This document shows, in pieces, positions 1 through 7,787 of a stretch of DNA of 10,533 bases. The notes below the pieces were generated by a model. It saw only the letters and a program-made list of their open reading frames with translations. It did no database searches and was not told where the DNA came from. Positions within the stretch are counted from its first letter, which is position 1; every line of letters starts with the position of its first letter. The DNA is taken from contig JAJXWG010000038.1 in NCBI GenBank assembly GCA_021781695.1, forward strand, positions 1 through 10,533, in the 5' to 3' direction. The stretch is from Pseudomonadota bacterium. GTDB taxonomy: Bacteria > Pseudomonadota > Gammaproteobacteria > Burkholderiales > Gallionellaceae. A program made the position numbers and the translations under genes.

Positions 1-795
1 AGCATTGCATTGAGCGCGTTCACTTCCGATACCGTAGGCGCCGGCATCCGGTATGTCGTGCCGATCAGCGAGGATCAGAGCATCAGCTTTGGCACATCGA
101 TTGAGCAGACTACGATAGGTCTGACCGATCTAAGCCCGATCAGTTATGTCAATTACGTGAACACGTTCGGCGGCACAAACAAGACCGTGCTGACAACGCT
201 GGGTTGGGGCAGCGATACGCGCGACAGTGCGATTTACACCACAGAAGGTATGCTGCAGCATGCCTATACTGAAGTTGCGCTGCCGGTGATGGACATGCGC
301 TACTTCAAGCTGAACTATAATAATCAATGGTTTTATCCGTTCAACGCGGACTGGACACTGATGACCAACGCTCAGTTCGGGTACGGCAACGGTTATGGCG
401 GAAAAGAGCTGCCTTTCTTCAAGAACTTTTATGCGGGTGGCGTGGGCTCCGTGCGAGGTTACCAGATAAATTCGCTGGGGCCGCGCGATTCGACCGATTT
501 GCCGGTCGGTGGCTCGCGCATGGGAATTGCGAGTGTGGAGATGATGACACCCATGCCTGGGGTCAAGGACAAGTCGGTGCGTTTGAGCGGCTTTGTCGAT
601 TCAGGTATCGTTTCAGGCTATGCTGCCAATCAGGGTTATTTGTCTGGCACTGCGGGCATGCGTTATTCAGCGGGTATAGCTGTGACCTGGATGTCCCCGA
701 TGGGACCTTTGAAACTCAGCTATGCCAGGCCCTTGAATGCGCAACCCCAGGACATGCTGCAAGCGTTCCAGTTCACCATGGGTTCGATGTTCTAA
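1..795 (+). CDS. bamA: BamA, outer membrane protein assembly factor (C-terminal barrel part, 5' truncated)
   Basis: This is the C-terminal end of the Omp85-family insertase that folds beta-barrel proteins into the outer membrane as the core of the BAM complex. The reading frame is open from base 1, so the POTRA domains and early barrel strands lie outside the window; about 264 residues are visible. What is seen: alternating aromatic/hydrophobic beta strands, and the conserved loop-6 motif V-R-G-Y (codons at 451-462, context GGVGSVRGYQ), diagnostic of Omp85 proteins. The protein ends in Phe (GSMF), the typical C-terminal residue of outer-membrane barrels. It is followed 43 bp later by a skp gene, the standard order. 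Identity is secure from motif plus context. The only uncertainty is whether anything is unusual in the missing N-terminal part. Confidence 0.95.
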   Translation, partial: SIALSAFTSDTVGAGIRYVVPISEDQSISFGTSIEQTTIGLTDLSPISYVNYVNTFGGTNKTVLTTLGWGSDTRDSAIYTTEGMLQHAYTEVALPVMDMRYFKLNYNNQWFYPFNADWTLMTNAQFGYGNGYGGKELPFFKNFYAGGVGSVRGYQINSLGPRDSTDLPVGGSRMGIASVEMMTPMPGVKDKSVRLSGFVDSGIVSGYAANQGYLSGTAGMRYSAGIAVTWMSPMGPLKLSYARPLNAQPQDMLQAFQFTMGSMF

Positions 796-838
796 AGCCT
801 GTATGAATTTGATGGCTATGATAAAAGAGGTGATAGCG

Positions 839-1348
839 ATGAAGAAAAAATTGTATGTGCTGTTTGCGGGCTTGCTGTGCGCGGGATCCGCATTGGCCGG
901 AGATTTCAAGGTGGGTGTGGTTGATACTGAACGCATTTTGCGAGAATCGGTTCCAGCGGTTGCGGCAGAGAAGAAAATCGAAAAGGAGTTTTCCGGGCGG
1001 GATCAGGAAATCAAGAAGGAAATGAAGCAGGCCAAAGACTTGCAGCTCTTGCTGGACAAGGATGCGGGCGGATTGAGCGAGGTGGACAGAAGAAACAAGG
1101 AGCGCGAGCTGAATGCGTTGAATGTCAATCTTCAACGCCTGCAGCGTGAGTTTCGTGAAGACTTGAGTCTGCGCAAGAACGAGGAGCTGGCGGTGGTGCT
1201 GGAGCGCGCCAACAAGGCGATACAGGCCATTGCAGAATCCGAGAAATACGACCTGATCCTGCAGGAGGCGGTGTATCGCAATCCAAAGATCGACATCACT
1301 GACAAGGTGATCAAGAGTCTCGCCTCAGACAAGACAGACAGCAAATAG
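839..1348 (+). CDS. skp: Skp/OmpH family periplasmic chaperone
   Basis: This is a periplasmic holdase for unfolded outer-membrane proteins on their way to BamA. The 169-residue product begins with a Sec signal peptide (MKKK, hydrophobic core, cleavage expected after SALA at about residue 20). A short strand with the family's VGVVDTERIL pattern follows, then a long Lys/Glu-rich helical coiled-coil region (about residues 42-130) expected to form the chaperone tentacles. E. coli Skp is 161 aa, so the length fits. I chose the ATG at 839 because AGAGGTGA (826-833) is a good Shine-Dalgarno just upstream and because it places the signal peptide at the N terminus. In-frame ATGs at 812 and 818 would add a polar extension before it. 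The stop TAG overlaps the lpxD GTG by one base. Confidence 0.93.
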   Translation: MKKKLYVLFAGLLCAGSALAGDFKVGVVDTERILRESVPAVAAEKKIEKEFSGRDQEIKKEMKQAKDLQLLLDKDAGGLSEVDRRNKERELNALNVNLQRLQREFREDLSLRKNEELAVVLERANKAIQAIAESEKYDLILQEAVYRNPKIDITDKVIKSLASDKTDSK

Positions 1349-2382
1349 TGGCTTATACCCTGGCACAAATTGCGGCGCGTTTGGGCGGGCGCGTACTTGG
1401 CGATGCAGAAATTGAAATCGCGCAGGTAGCCACGCTGGAGCAGGCCGGTTCCGATGAGATCAGTTTCCTGGCCAACAGCAAGTATAGAAGCAAGCTTTCC
1501 GACACCAGGGCGGGCGCTGTGATATTGTCTGATGCAGATGTCGATGCGACCGCTTTGCCGCGCATTGTTTCATCCAATCCCTATGCCTATTTTGCCAAAG
1601 TCTCGGCGCTATTGAATCCGCTGCCCAAGGCGGTTCCCGGCGTGCATCCTCATGCCGTTGTAGGCCAGGGAGCGCTGCTTGATCCGACAGCCAGCATCGC
1701 TGCGATGGCGGTCATCGGTCGGGGTGTCGTGATCGGCGCGCAGTCGGTCATCGGCGAGGGTTGTTTCATAGGCGATAACGTGAGGATAGGCGCTGGCGTG
1801 CGTCTGTATCCGCGCGTGGTGGTTTACCAGGATTGCGTGTTGGGGGACAATCTTATCGCCCATTCCGGTGCGGTGATCGGTGCAGATGGCTTCGGCTTTG
1901 CGATGGAAGAGGGGCGCTGGATCAAGATTCCGCAGATCGGCCGGGTTGTCATCGGCAACGATGTCGAGATCGGTGCAAACACCACGATAGACAGAGGCGC
2001 TTTGGATGATACGGTGATCGAGGATGGCGTGAAGCTGGACAATCAGATTCAGATTGCGCATAACGTGAAGATCGGTGCGCACACCGCGATTGCAGGGTGT
2101 GTCGGCATCGCCGGCAGCACGACGATAGGGAAGCGTTGCCAGATAGGCGGGAGTGCTGGGATACTGGGGCATTTGGAAATCGCCGACGATGTGATGATCG
2201 CTTCATTCACGCTGATCGGAAAATCCATACATGAATCCGGTTCCTATGCCGCGATCTTTCCGTTTGGAAAGACGGAAGACTGGCGCAAGAATGCGGTGCA
2301 TCTGCGGCATCTTGACGAGATGAACCGGCGCATCAAAAGACTGGAACAGTCAAAACAGGAATCGTTAAAGGATAACAACTGA
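1348..2382 (+). CDS. lpxD: LpxD, UDP-3-O-(3-hydroxyacyl)glucosamine N-acyltransferase
   Basis: LpxD adds the amide-linked 3-hydroxyacyl chain from ACP to the glucosamine nitrogen, the third step of lipid A synthesis, in the cytoplasm. The 344-aa length matches E. coli LpxD (341). An N-terminal uridine-binding domain (about 1-100) is followed by left-handed beta-helix hexapeptide repeats (about 100-300, many I/V-G-x-x pattern units) and a short C-terminal helix rich in Lys, Arg and Glu. The motif ADGFGF (179-184), the KIPQIG stretch and the catalytic histidine in QIAHN (His238; E. coli His239) are present. The start is GTG and shares its G with the skp stop (TAGTG). No convincing Shine-Dalgarno is visible, so translation is probably coupled to skp. 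The stop overlaps fabZ by one base (TGATG). Confidence 0.97.
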   Translation: MAYTLAQIAARLGGRVLGDAEIEIAQVATLEQAGSDEISFLANSKYRSKLSDTRAGAVILSDADVDATALPRIVSSNPYAYFAKVSALLNPLPKAVPGVHPHAVVGQGALLDPTASIAAMAVIGRGVVIGAQSVIGEGCFIGDNVRIGAGVRLYPRVVVYQDCVLGDNLIAHSGAVIGADGFGFAMEEGRWIKIPQIGRVVIGNDVEIGANTTIDRGALDDTVIEDGVKLDNQIQIAHNVKIGAHTAIAGCVGIAGSTTIGKRCQIGGSAGILGHLEIADDVMIASFTLIGKSIHESGSYAAIFPFGKTEDWRKNAVHLRHLDEMNRRIKRLEQSKQESLKDNN

Positions 2383-2852
2383 TGAATACGCAAATACCAT
2401 CGTCCGGGCCACTGATGGACATCCATGCCATCCTCGAAAACCTGCCGCACCGCTACCCATTTCTGTTGGTGGACAGGGTGCTGTCGCTTGAACCTGGCAA
2501 GCAGATCGTTGCGCTTAAAAATGTCACCATCAACGAACCTTTTTTCCCCGGGCACTATCCGCATCATCCGGTGATGCCGGGTGTGCTGATCATAGAAGCC
2601 ATGGCGCAAACGGCAGCATTGCTGTCATTCCAGAGCATGGAAAACAAGCTGGATGAGAAATCCGTGTATTACTTTGCGGGTATCGATGGCGCGCGCTTCA
2701 AAAGACCTGTTTCGCCGGGCGATCAGTTGATCATCAGGGCGGAGCTGATACGAAGCATGCGCGGCGTGTACAAGTTCAAGGCAAAGGCAGAAGTTGACGG
2801 GCAGTTGGCGGCTGAAGCCGAATTGATGTGCACGGTCAAGACGGTGGGCTGA
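2382..2852 (+). CDS. fabZ: FabZ, 3-hydroxyacyl-ACP dehydratase
   Basis: FabZ dehydrates 3-hydroxyacyl-ACP to trans-2-enoyl-ACP in type II fatty acid synthesis. It competes with LpxA and LpxD for the hydroxyacyl pool, which explains its place among lpx genes. The protein is 156 aa (E. coli 151) with a single hot-dog fold. It shows the LPHRYPFLLVDR signature (21-32), the catalytic His58 in FFPGHYP and Glu72 in LIIEAMAQ, 14 residues apart as in E. coli, and the YYFAGIDGARFKRPV block. The ATG at 2382 has AAAGGA (2367-2372) about 9 bp upstream. An internal Met12 is a possible but less likely start. The stop TGA overlaps the lpxA ATG by one base. Confidence 0.97.
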   Translation: MNTQIPSSGPLMDIHAILENLPHRYPFLLVDRVLSLEPGKQIVALKNVTINEPFFPGHYPHHPVMPGVLIIEAMAQTAALLSFQSMENKLDEKSVYYFAGIDGARFKRPVSPGDQLIIRAELIRSMRGVYKFKAKAEVDGQLAAEAELMCTVKTVG

Positions 2853-3622
2853 TGATACACCCGACTGCCATCGTTCATTCCAATGCCAGACTTGCTGAGC
2901 ATGTCTCGGTGGGGGCGTATTCCATCATCGGCGAACATGTCGAGATAGGTGCAGGCACTGTGATAGGCCCGCATGTGGTGATTGACGGACATACCTGCAT
3001 CGGTTCGCACAACCGCATCTTTCAGTTCTGCTCGCTGGGGGAGATACCGCAGGACAAGAAATATGCAAATGAGCCGACCCGCCTTGAAATCGGCGACCAC
3101 AATACCATACGCGAATTCTGCACCTTCAATATAGGCACCATACAGGATGCCGGCGTGACGCGTCTTGGCAATCACAACTGGATCATGGCCTATGTGCATC
3201 TGGCCCATGACTGCCAGGTCGGCAACCACACCATCATGGCAAACGGGGCAACCCTGGGCGGTCATGTGCATGTCGGAGATTGGGCGTTTCTGGGCGGGCT
3301 GTCCGGCATACACCAGTTCGTGCGCATCGGGGCCCATGCGATGACCGGATTTCAGACGCGTCTGGCCCAGGATTTGCCGCCTTTCGTGACATCTGCGGGC
3401 AATCCGGCTGCTGCTCATGGCATCAACTCCGAAGGTCTCAAGCGGCGCGGTTTTTCCAGCGCTTCCATCATGGCGATCAAGCGGGCATACAAGACGCTGT
3501 ATAAATCCGGTCTCGCACTGGAAGATGCCAAAGAAGCAATTCAGGGCCAGCTGGCAGAGTGTCCTGAGTTGCAATTGCTGGTGGATTTCCTGGCCGCAGC
3601 GACTCGCGGCATCATCCGTTAA
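2852..3622 (+). CDS. lpxA: LpxA, acyl-ACP--UDP-N-acetylglucosamine O-acyltransferase
   Basis: LpxA transfers a 3-hydroxyacyl chain from ACP to the 3-OH of UDP-GlcNAc, the first step of lipid A synthesis. The protein is 256 aa (E. coli 262) with the left-handed beta-helix repeats from residue 1 and a C-terminal helical domain containing GLKRRGFS. The catalytic base is His119 in VHLAHDC (E. coli His125), and GEIPQD and EPTRLEIGD are conserved. The start is the ATG overlapping the fabZ stop. A further upstream ATG (2828) lies inside fabZ, and the sequence MIHPTAIVH is the natural family N terminus. By hand alignment the position equivalent to the E. coli acyl-chain ruler Gly173 is a bulky Phe167, suggesting a shorter acyl donor than C14; this is inference. 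Confidence 0.97.
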   Translation: MIHPTAIVHSNARLAEHVSVGAYSIIGEHVEIGAGTVIGPHVVIDGHTCIGSHNRIFQFCSLGEIPQDKKYANEPTRLEIGDHNTIREFCTFNIGTIQDAGVTRLGNHNWIMAYVHLAHDCQVGNHTIMANGATLGGHVHVGDWAFLGGLSGIHQFVRIGAHAMTGFQTRLAQDLPPFVTSAGNPAAAHGINSEGLKRRGFSSASIMAIKRAYKTLYKSGLALEDAKEAIQGQLAECPELQLLVDFLAAATRGIIR

Positions 3623-3628
3623 GCGTCT

Positions 3629-4774
3629 ATGGCACAGGTAATCGGTATCGTTGCGGGCGAGGCATCGGGCGATTTGCTTGCCAGTCACTTGATGGCGGCG
3701 ATCAGGCAAGTGCGCCCGGATGTGGAATTTGTCGGGATCGGCGGGCCCAAGATGCAATCGGCCGGCATGAGGGTGTTATTCCCGATGGAAAAACTTGCCG
3801 TGTTCGGCTATGTCGAAGTGCTGCGCCATTATCGGGAGATATCGGGCATACGCCGCAAACTGAAAAAGCATTTTCTGGCCAACCCGCCTTTGCTTTTCAT
3901 CGGGGTGGATGCGCCGGATTTCAATTTTGGTCTGGAGTATGCACTCAAACGAAGCGGCATTCCTACCATGCACTACGTTAGTCCGTCGATATGGGCATGG
4001 CGCGGCGAACGCATCAAAATGATCAGGAAAGCCGTGACGCACATGCTGGCGCTGTTTCCGCATGAATCAAAAATATACCAGGATGCGGGGGTGCCTGTGA
4101 GCTATGTCGGGCATCCGCTTGCCGACATGTTGCCTGAAAATCCTGATCGTGCCGCAATGCGCGAGATGATGCGCATCCCGCTGCAGGCAAAGGTGTTTGC
4201 ATTCCTGCCCGGAAGCCGGCAGTCCGAAGTCAGGCAGCTTGCCCCATTGTATATTGAAACGGCCAGGATTATCTTGCAAGGCATGCCCGATGCGCGGTTT
4301 CTGGTGCCGCTGGCCAGCCGTGAGACGCGAACGATCTTCGAGCAGGCGATATACGACTGCAAGGCGGAAGAAATGCCATTCTCGCTGTTGTTCGGACATG
4401 CACAGGATGCGATGACGGCGGCTGACATCGTTCTGGTCGCATCGGGCACTGCGACACTCGAATGTGCGTTGCTAAAACGCCCCATGGTCATCACTTATCG
4501 CCTGAATGCGCTGACCTGGCGGATCATGAGGCGAAAAAGCTATCTGCCTTATTTCGGGCTCCCCAACATATTGCTTGGCCGCTTTGTCGTGCCAGAGCTG
4601 ATGCAGGAGGATGCGACGCCAAGGAATCTGGCGCAGGCGTTGCTCAACCTGCTGAATGACCAGAATGCGGTGGCCGAACTCGAGGTGATCTTCGGCGAAT
4701 TGCACAAAAACTTGCGGCAGAACACCGCCCAAAAGGCTGCGGATGCCGTTCTATCCTATTTGCCCTCTTCTTGA
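3629..4774 (+). CDS. lpxB: LpxB, lipid A disaccharide synthase
   Basis: This GT-B fold glycosyltransferase (family GT19) is peripheral to the inner membrane. It joins UDP-2,3-diacylglucosamine to 2,3-diacylglucosamine 1-phosphate, releasing UDP. The 381-aa length equals that of the family (E. coli 382). Visible signatures are the N-terminal glycine-rich AGEASGD (9-15), GVDAPDFNF (92-99), the HYVSPSIWAWR block, LPGSRQSEV, VASGTATLE and LPNILLGR near the UDP-binding C-terminal half. The ATG lies 6 bp after the lpxA stop with only a weak ribosome site, so coupling with lpxA is likely. LpxH, which acts between LpxD and LpxB, is not in the window. Its end overlaps the chosen start of rnhB. Confidence 0.97.
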   Translation: MAQVIGIVAGEASGDLLASHLMAAIRQVRPDVEFVGIGGPKMQSAGMRVLFPMEKLAVFGYVEVLRHYREISGIRRKLKKHFLANPPLLFIGVDAPDFNFGLEYALKRSGIPTMHYVSPSIWAWRGERIKMIRKAVTHMLALFPHESKIYQDAGVPVSYVGHPLADMLPENPDRAAMREMMRIPLQAKVFAFLPGSRQSEVRQLAPLYIETARIILQGMPDARFLVPLASRETRTIFEQAIYDCKAEEMPFSLLFGHAQDAMTAADIVLVASGTATLECALLKRPMVITYRLNALTWRIMRRKSYLPYFGLPNILLGRFVVPELMQEDATPRNLAQALLNLLNDQNAVAELEVIFGELHKNLRQNTAQKAADAVLSYLPSS

Positions 4775-5348
4775 AGCCGTGATCAATCCTCTGATCTGCG
4801 GCGTGGATGAAGCGGGGCGCGGACCATTGGCAGGACCCGTGTGCGCTGCGGCAGTGATCCTTGATGAGACCCGTAACATCCCGGGTTTGAATGACTCCAA
4901 GAAACTTGCTGAACGGCAACGCGAAAAACTGGCCCCCATGATCAAGGAGTGTGCGCTGGCGTGGGCCGTGGCTTATGCCTCGGTTGAGGAGATAGATCGC
5001 CTGAATATCCTGCAAGCTACATTGCTTGCGATGAAACGCGCTGTGCTTGCTTTGCATCCGGCACCGGCGTTTGTGCTGGTGGATGGCCTGTACTGTCCTG
5101 AAACCGGCATCCCAAGCGAGGCTGTCGTGAAGGGGGACAGCAAGATTGCCGCCATCTCTGCCGCCTCTATCCTGGCGAAGACTTCCCGGGATGCGCTGAT
5201 GCAGGAGTTGCACGGGCAATATCCGCAATACGGATTCGCGATTCACAAAGGCTATCCTACCGCGTCGCACATCGCTGCATTGCGCGAGCACGGCGCAAGC
5301 GCCGTGCATCGCAGAAGCTTCAAGCCTGTCCGACTGAACTCGCTGTGA
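4743..5348 (+). CDS. rnhB: RnhB, ribonuclease HII
   Basis: RNase HII cuts the RNA strand of RNA/DNA hybrids and removes single ribonucleotides misincorporated in DNA. The catalytic acidic set is complete: Asp22 and Glu23 in GVDEAGRGP, Asp114 in VLVDG, and Asp132 in VVKGDSK, the last two 18 residues apart as in E. coli. NDSKKL and the C-terminal GYPT/RRSF motifs are also present. The start is uncertain. ATG 4743 overlaps lpxB by 32 bp but has AAGG (4733-4736) at good spacing and gives 201 aa (E. coli 198). GTG 4779 lies just after the lpxB stop, gives 189 aa, and has a poor ribosome site. rnhB after lpxB is the classical arrangement. Confidence 0.95.
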   Translation: MPFYPICPLLEAVINPLICGVDEAGRGPLAGPVCAAAVILDETRNIPGLNDSKKLAERQREKLAPMIKECALAWAVAYASVEEIDRLNILQATLLAMKRAVLALHPAPAFVLVDGLYCPETGIPSEAVVKGDSKIAAISAASILAKTSRDALMQELHGQYPQYGFAIHKGYPTASHIAALREHGASAVHRRSFKPVRLNSL

Positions 5349-5376
5349 TTGTGGTTTTGAGGCAGGCTGTGATAAC
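5349..5376 (+). promoter_or_regulatory. Possible weak promoter ahead of the REC-TPR gene
   Basis: TTGTGG (5349-5354) and GATAAC (5371-5376) are separated by 16 bp. The second box is preceded by TG one base upstream (5368-5369), giving an extended -10 appearance. Both hexamers match the sigma-70 consensus poorly (3 and 4 of 6). No terminator hairpin was found after rnhB, so readthrough from the lpx operon is the alternative. Confidence 0.25.
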
Positions 5377-5409
5377 CTTGCACGAGAAATTGCTCTGGGC
5401 TGAATAGTC

Positions 5410-5415
5410 GGAGGT
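5410..5415 (+). promoter_or_regulatory. Strong ribosome binding site that decides a TTG start
   Basis: GGAGGT lies 8 bp before TTG 5424. It is the best Shine-Dalgarno in the window and supports the TTG over the in-frame ATG at 5442, for which the same site would be about 26 bp away. Confidence 0.7.
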
Positions 5416-5423
5416 CTGTTGCT

Positions 5424-7091
5424 TTGAACGAAACAAGTGGCATGGAAGCACTGGTGGGAGGGCGCAAGCCCATTGAAAATGAATACGTTGATTTCAGCAA
5501 GCTATCGGTGCTGGTCATCGACGATATCAGCGCGATGCGGCACGCAGTCCGTTCCCAGCTGCAGTCTTTGGGGATCAATTCAATCAAACTCGCAAGCACC
5601 GCAACGGAAGGGCTGGTTCAGGTGGAGGCGAACTCTTTCGACCTCATCGTGTGTGACTACAACCTGAACAGTGCCAGCTCCGGCCAGCACTTTCTCGAGC
5701 ATCTGCGCAGCGAGAACCTGCTGAGCGCGACCTCAATTTTCGTGATGCTCACCGCAGAAACCGAATACGACTTTGTTGCGAATGCGGTGGAGTTCATCCC
5801 TGACGATTATCTCCTGAAGCCATGTTCAGAAAAGAAGCTGCGCTCGCGTCTGATGCGGTTGCTGGACAGACGCGCATTCCTGATGCCGGTGTTGAAGGCG
5901 ATCAATGTCAGGCAATACGACGTGGCTGTCAAGGAATGCAACAGGTTGCTGAGCATGGCACCAGATGACCGCCGCGTGCTTGATGTGTTGCGGCGCAAGG
6001 CGGATGCGCAGCTGGCTATGCAGGATTACGCCTCTGTGCTTGAAACCTTTGACAGGGCGGCAGCCATACGCTGCGATGTTCCATGGATCATGATGGGACA
6101 AGCGCGGGCGCACTATGCATTGGGTGAGCTGGAAACGGCAGCGACAATCGCCAAAGCGCTCGTCGAAAAAAACAGGAACTATGTCTCCGCCTACGAATTG
6201 CTCTCAAAGATATCTCTGGATTCGGATGACGAGGAAGGCGCTTATGAATATCTCAACCGCTCATCAGCAATACTGCCTAGCGCGAAGCGCTTCAGAGCGG
6301 TATCTCAGGCGGCATTTCTGTTGGGCAGGCTTGAGGAGGCAAAGTCGAACTCTCTGGAAGCCATTCGTTTATCGACAGGCTCCATGGTGGAAAGAACAGG
6401 GGATTACCTGTCGCTTGCACAGGCGCAGGTCGATATGGGCGACCAGAAGGGAGCGGTCGATACGCTCGAGAAGACCGCCCGTAAACACGGTGAAGTTGGG
6501 CTTTTTGGCGTGGCGAAAAATGCAATACTGGCCCAGGCTTATTTCGATCTGGGGGACAAGGAAAAATCAAGGAAGCTGTTGGAGCGGTCTGCATCACTTC
6601 TGGGTAATCGAAAAAACAGTTTTGTGATGACGGCATTGGGCAAATCCGCACTTAAAGTCGGAGATGTGGTGTTTGGCCTGAAGTTGATGACGCAGGCGGT
6701 CCAAGTCAGTGGAAAAGACGAGAAGCGTATCGCGCGCCATGTCAAGAAATCCATGGTGGATACGGGCCACGTCGACAAGGTCGAGGATGTGATCGACGGC
6801 GGGCGCAAGCGTATTCTGAGTCTGGTTGATGAGGCGACGAGACTGATGCGCTCGGCGCATTTCGATGAGGCGAATCAGAAAGTGATGGAGGCGCTTTCCA
6901 TACATGACGAGAACCTGGAAGCGCTGCTGACAGCTGCTCAGCTGCATCTGCTATGGCTTAAACACGGAGGTCTTGACGAGGCGATAGTTGAACAGGCAAA
7001 GTTTTACCTTAGTACCCTGGACAAACTGGTTCCCAATAACCAGAAGGTGATGAATTTTTACCGGTTCTATAACGAAATCGTGAGTCAATAA
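5424..7091 (+). CDS. Response regulator with C-terminal tetratricopeptide repeats (REC-TPR)
   Basis: The predicted cytoplasmic signalling protein has 555 aa. An N-terminal receiver domain (about 26-148) has all key residues: acidic pair Asp33/Asp34, phosphoacceptor Asp78 in VCDYNL, Thr110 and Lys132 in LLKP. From about residue 155 to 545 the chain is all-helical with repeated TPR-like units (for example YDVAVKECNRLLSMAPDD, and A-x-A-x-F-D-L-G-D patterns). There is no DNA-binding, GGDEF, EAL or methylesterase domain, so output is probably by protein-protein contact. It starts with TTG behind a strong ribosome site and overlaps the next gene, a small histidine kinase, by one base (TAATG), so the two are surely made together. 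VieB of Vibrio cholerae is a described receiver/TPR protein; whether this one is related beyond architecture is unknown. Specific function not recognised. Confidence 0.88.
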   Translation: MNETSGMEALVGGRKPIENEYVDFSKLSVLVIDDISAMRHAVRSQLQSLGINSIKLASTATEGLVQVEANSFDLIVCDYNLNSASSGQHFLEHLRSENLLSATSIFVMLTAETEYDFVANAVEFIPDDYLLKPCSEKKLRSRLMRLLDRRAFLMPVLKAINVRQYDVAVKECNRLLSMAPDDRRVLDVLRRKADAQLAMQDYASVLETFDRAAAIRCDVPWIMMGQARAHYALGELETAATIAKALVEKNRNYVSAYELLSKISLDSDDEEGAYEYLNRSSAILPSAKRFRAVSQAAFLLGRLEEAKSNSLEAIRLSTGSMVERTGDYLSLAQAQVDMGDQKGAVDTLEKTARKHGEVGLFGVAKNAILAQAYFDLGDKEKSRKLLERSASLLGNRKNSFVMTALGKSALKVGDVVFGLKLMTQAVQVSGKDEKRIARHVKKSMVDTGHVDKVEDVIDGGRKRILSLVDEATRLMRSAHFDEANQKVMEALSIHDENLEALLTAAQLHLLWLKHGGLDEAIVEQAKFYLSTLDKLVPNNQKVMNFYRFYNEIVSQ

Positions 7092-7762
7092 TGCAAGAAA
7101 TCCTGTCGGCGCTGGTTGTTCACGATATAAAAAATTCACTCGCATTGCTTGAGATCGATCTTGAACAGCTGAATCATCAAGAAGGCGTGCCGATCGAGGG
7201 GCAACGCGCCTACCGTCGCTGCATTGAATTGAAAAACCGGCTGATGAGTTTTCTGACGCTCTACAAGCATGATCAGTCAGGACTGAAGCCGATGGTATCC
7301 GAAGTTGATTTGACCGAGTTTCTCGAAGATCTGGTGAGTGACAGCCAATCGGTGATGATGGGAGTGAACCATCAGGGACATCCGATTGCCGTGCGCGTGG
7401 ATTACGACAGGATCAAAGAAGCCATCGCTGACAGAGGAATTGGTTTTTTTGACGAGAACCTGGTCGAACTGGCGCTGGAATCCGCGCTCAACAATGCGCT
7501 TCGCTATGCGCATCACCAGGTCAGCGTCTGGTTTGAACAAGGTGTCGATGCGCAGGCGTTCATGGTGCTCGATGACGGCGTGGGCGTTGGCGTTGTGGAC
7601 GAAATGATGCAGCGCAAGGTGGCTGCAAAGTCATCGTCTACCGGCCTGGGGCTGGCGCTCTGCAAGGCGGTTGCTGGGGCGCATGGAACAGGCTCGGTCA
7701 CACTTGAAAGCGTGGCTGGCGGCGGAACGCTGTTCACCATGACCTTGCATCGCGTCAGCTGA
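7091..7762 (+). CDS. Minimal sensorless histidine kinase (DHp + HATPase_c)
   Basis: This 223-aa soluble protein consists only of a kinase core. The H-box HDIKNSL puts the likely phosphoacceptor at His11, and a second helix (about 36-60) completes the dimerisation hairpin. The ATP-binding domain (about 70-223) has the N-box with Asn135 (ALNNALRYA), G1 box DDGVGVG (161-167) and G2 box STGLGLALCK (183-192). No transmembrane segment, PAS, GAF or HAMP domain precedes the core, so any signal must arrive through a partner, most simply the REC-TPR protein encoded in the overlapping upstream gene. The ATG shares its A with the upstream stop and has no visible ribosome site, implying translational coupling. 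Kinase identity is well supported. The signal, the direction of phosphoryl flow and whether it also acts as a phosphatase cannot be read from sequence. Confidence 0.85.
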   Translation: MQEILSALVVHDIKNSLALLEIDLEQLNHQEGVPIEGQRAYRRCIELKNRLMSFLTLYKHDQSGLKPMVSEVDLTEFLEDLVSDSQSVMMGVNHQGHPIAVRVDYDRIKEAIADRGIGFFDENLVELALESALNNALRYAHHQVSVWFEQGVDAQAFMVLDDGVGVGVVDEMMQRKVAAKSSSTGLGLALCKAVAGAHGTGSVTLESVAGGGTLFTMTLHRVS

Positions 7763-7787
7763 GGGGACGTAGACCTAATGGTGCTTG

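Noticed and set aside
816..821. TATGAT upstream of skp as a -10 box
   Set aside because: No -35 at suitable distance, and a transcript starting there would begin at or inside the skp ribosome site.
2723..3757. A 344-codon open frame on the minus strand opposite fabZ, lpxA and the start of lpxB
   Set aside because: Its translation has no recognisable motif and lies antisense to three confidently identified genes; it is a by-product of their codon usage.
4644..5309. A 221-codon minus-strand open frame opposite rnhB
   Set aside because: Antisense to the complete catalytic set of RNase HII; composition (Arg, His, Cys rich) is typical of a shadow frame.
5349..5423. Terminator after rnhB
   Set aside because: Only 4-bp pairings were found and no T tract, so I do not call one; transcription may continue into the signalling genes.
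7763..7787. Possible bidirectional terminator in the convergent gap between the kinase and lipoprotein genes
   Set aside because: The 25-bp gap has no inverted repeat or T run on either strand.
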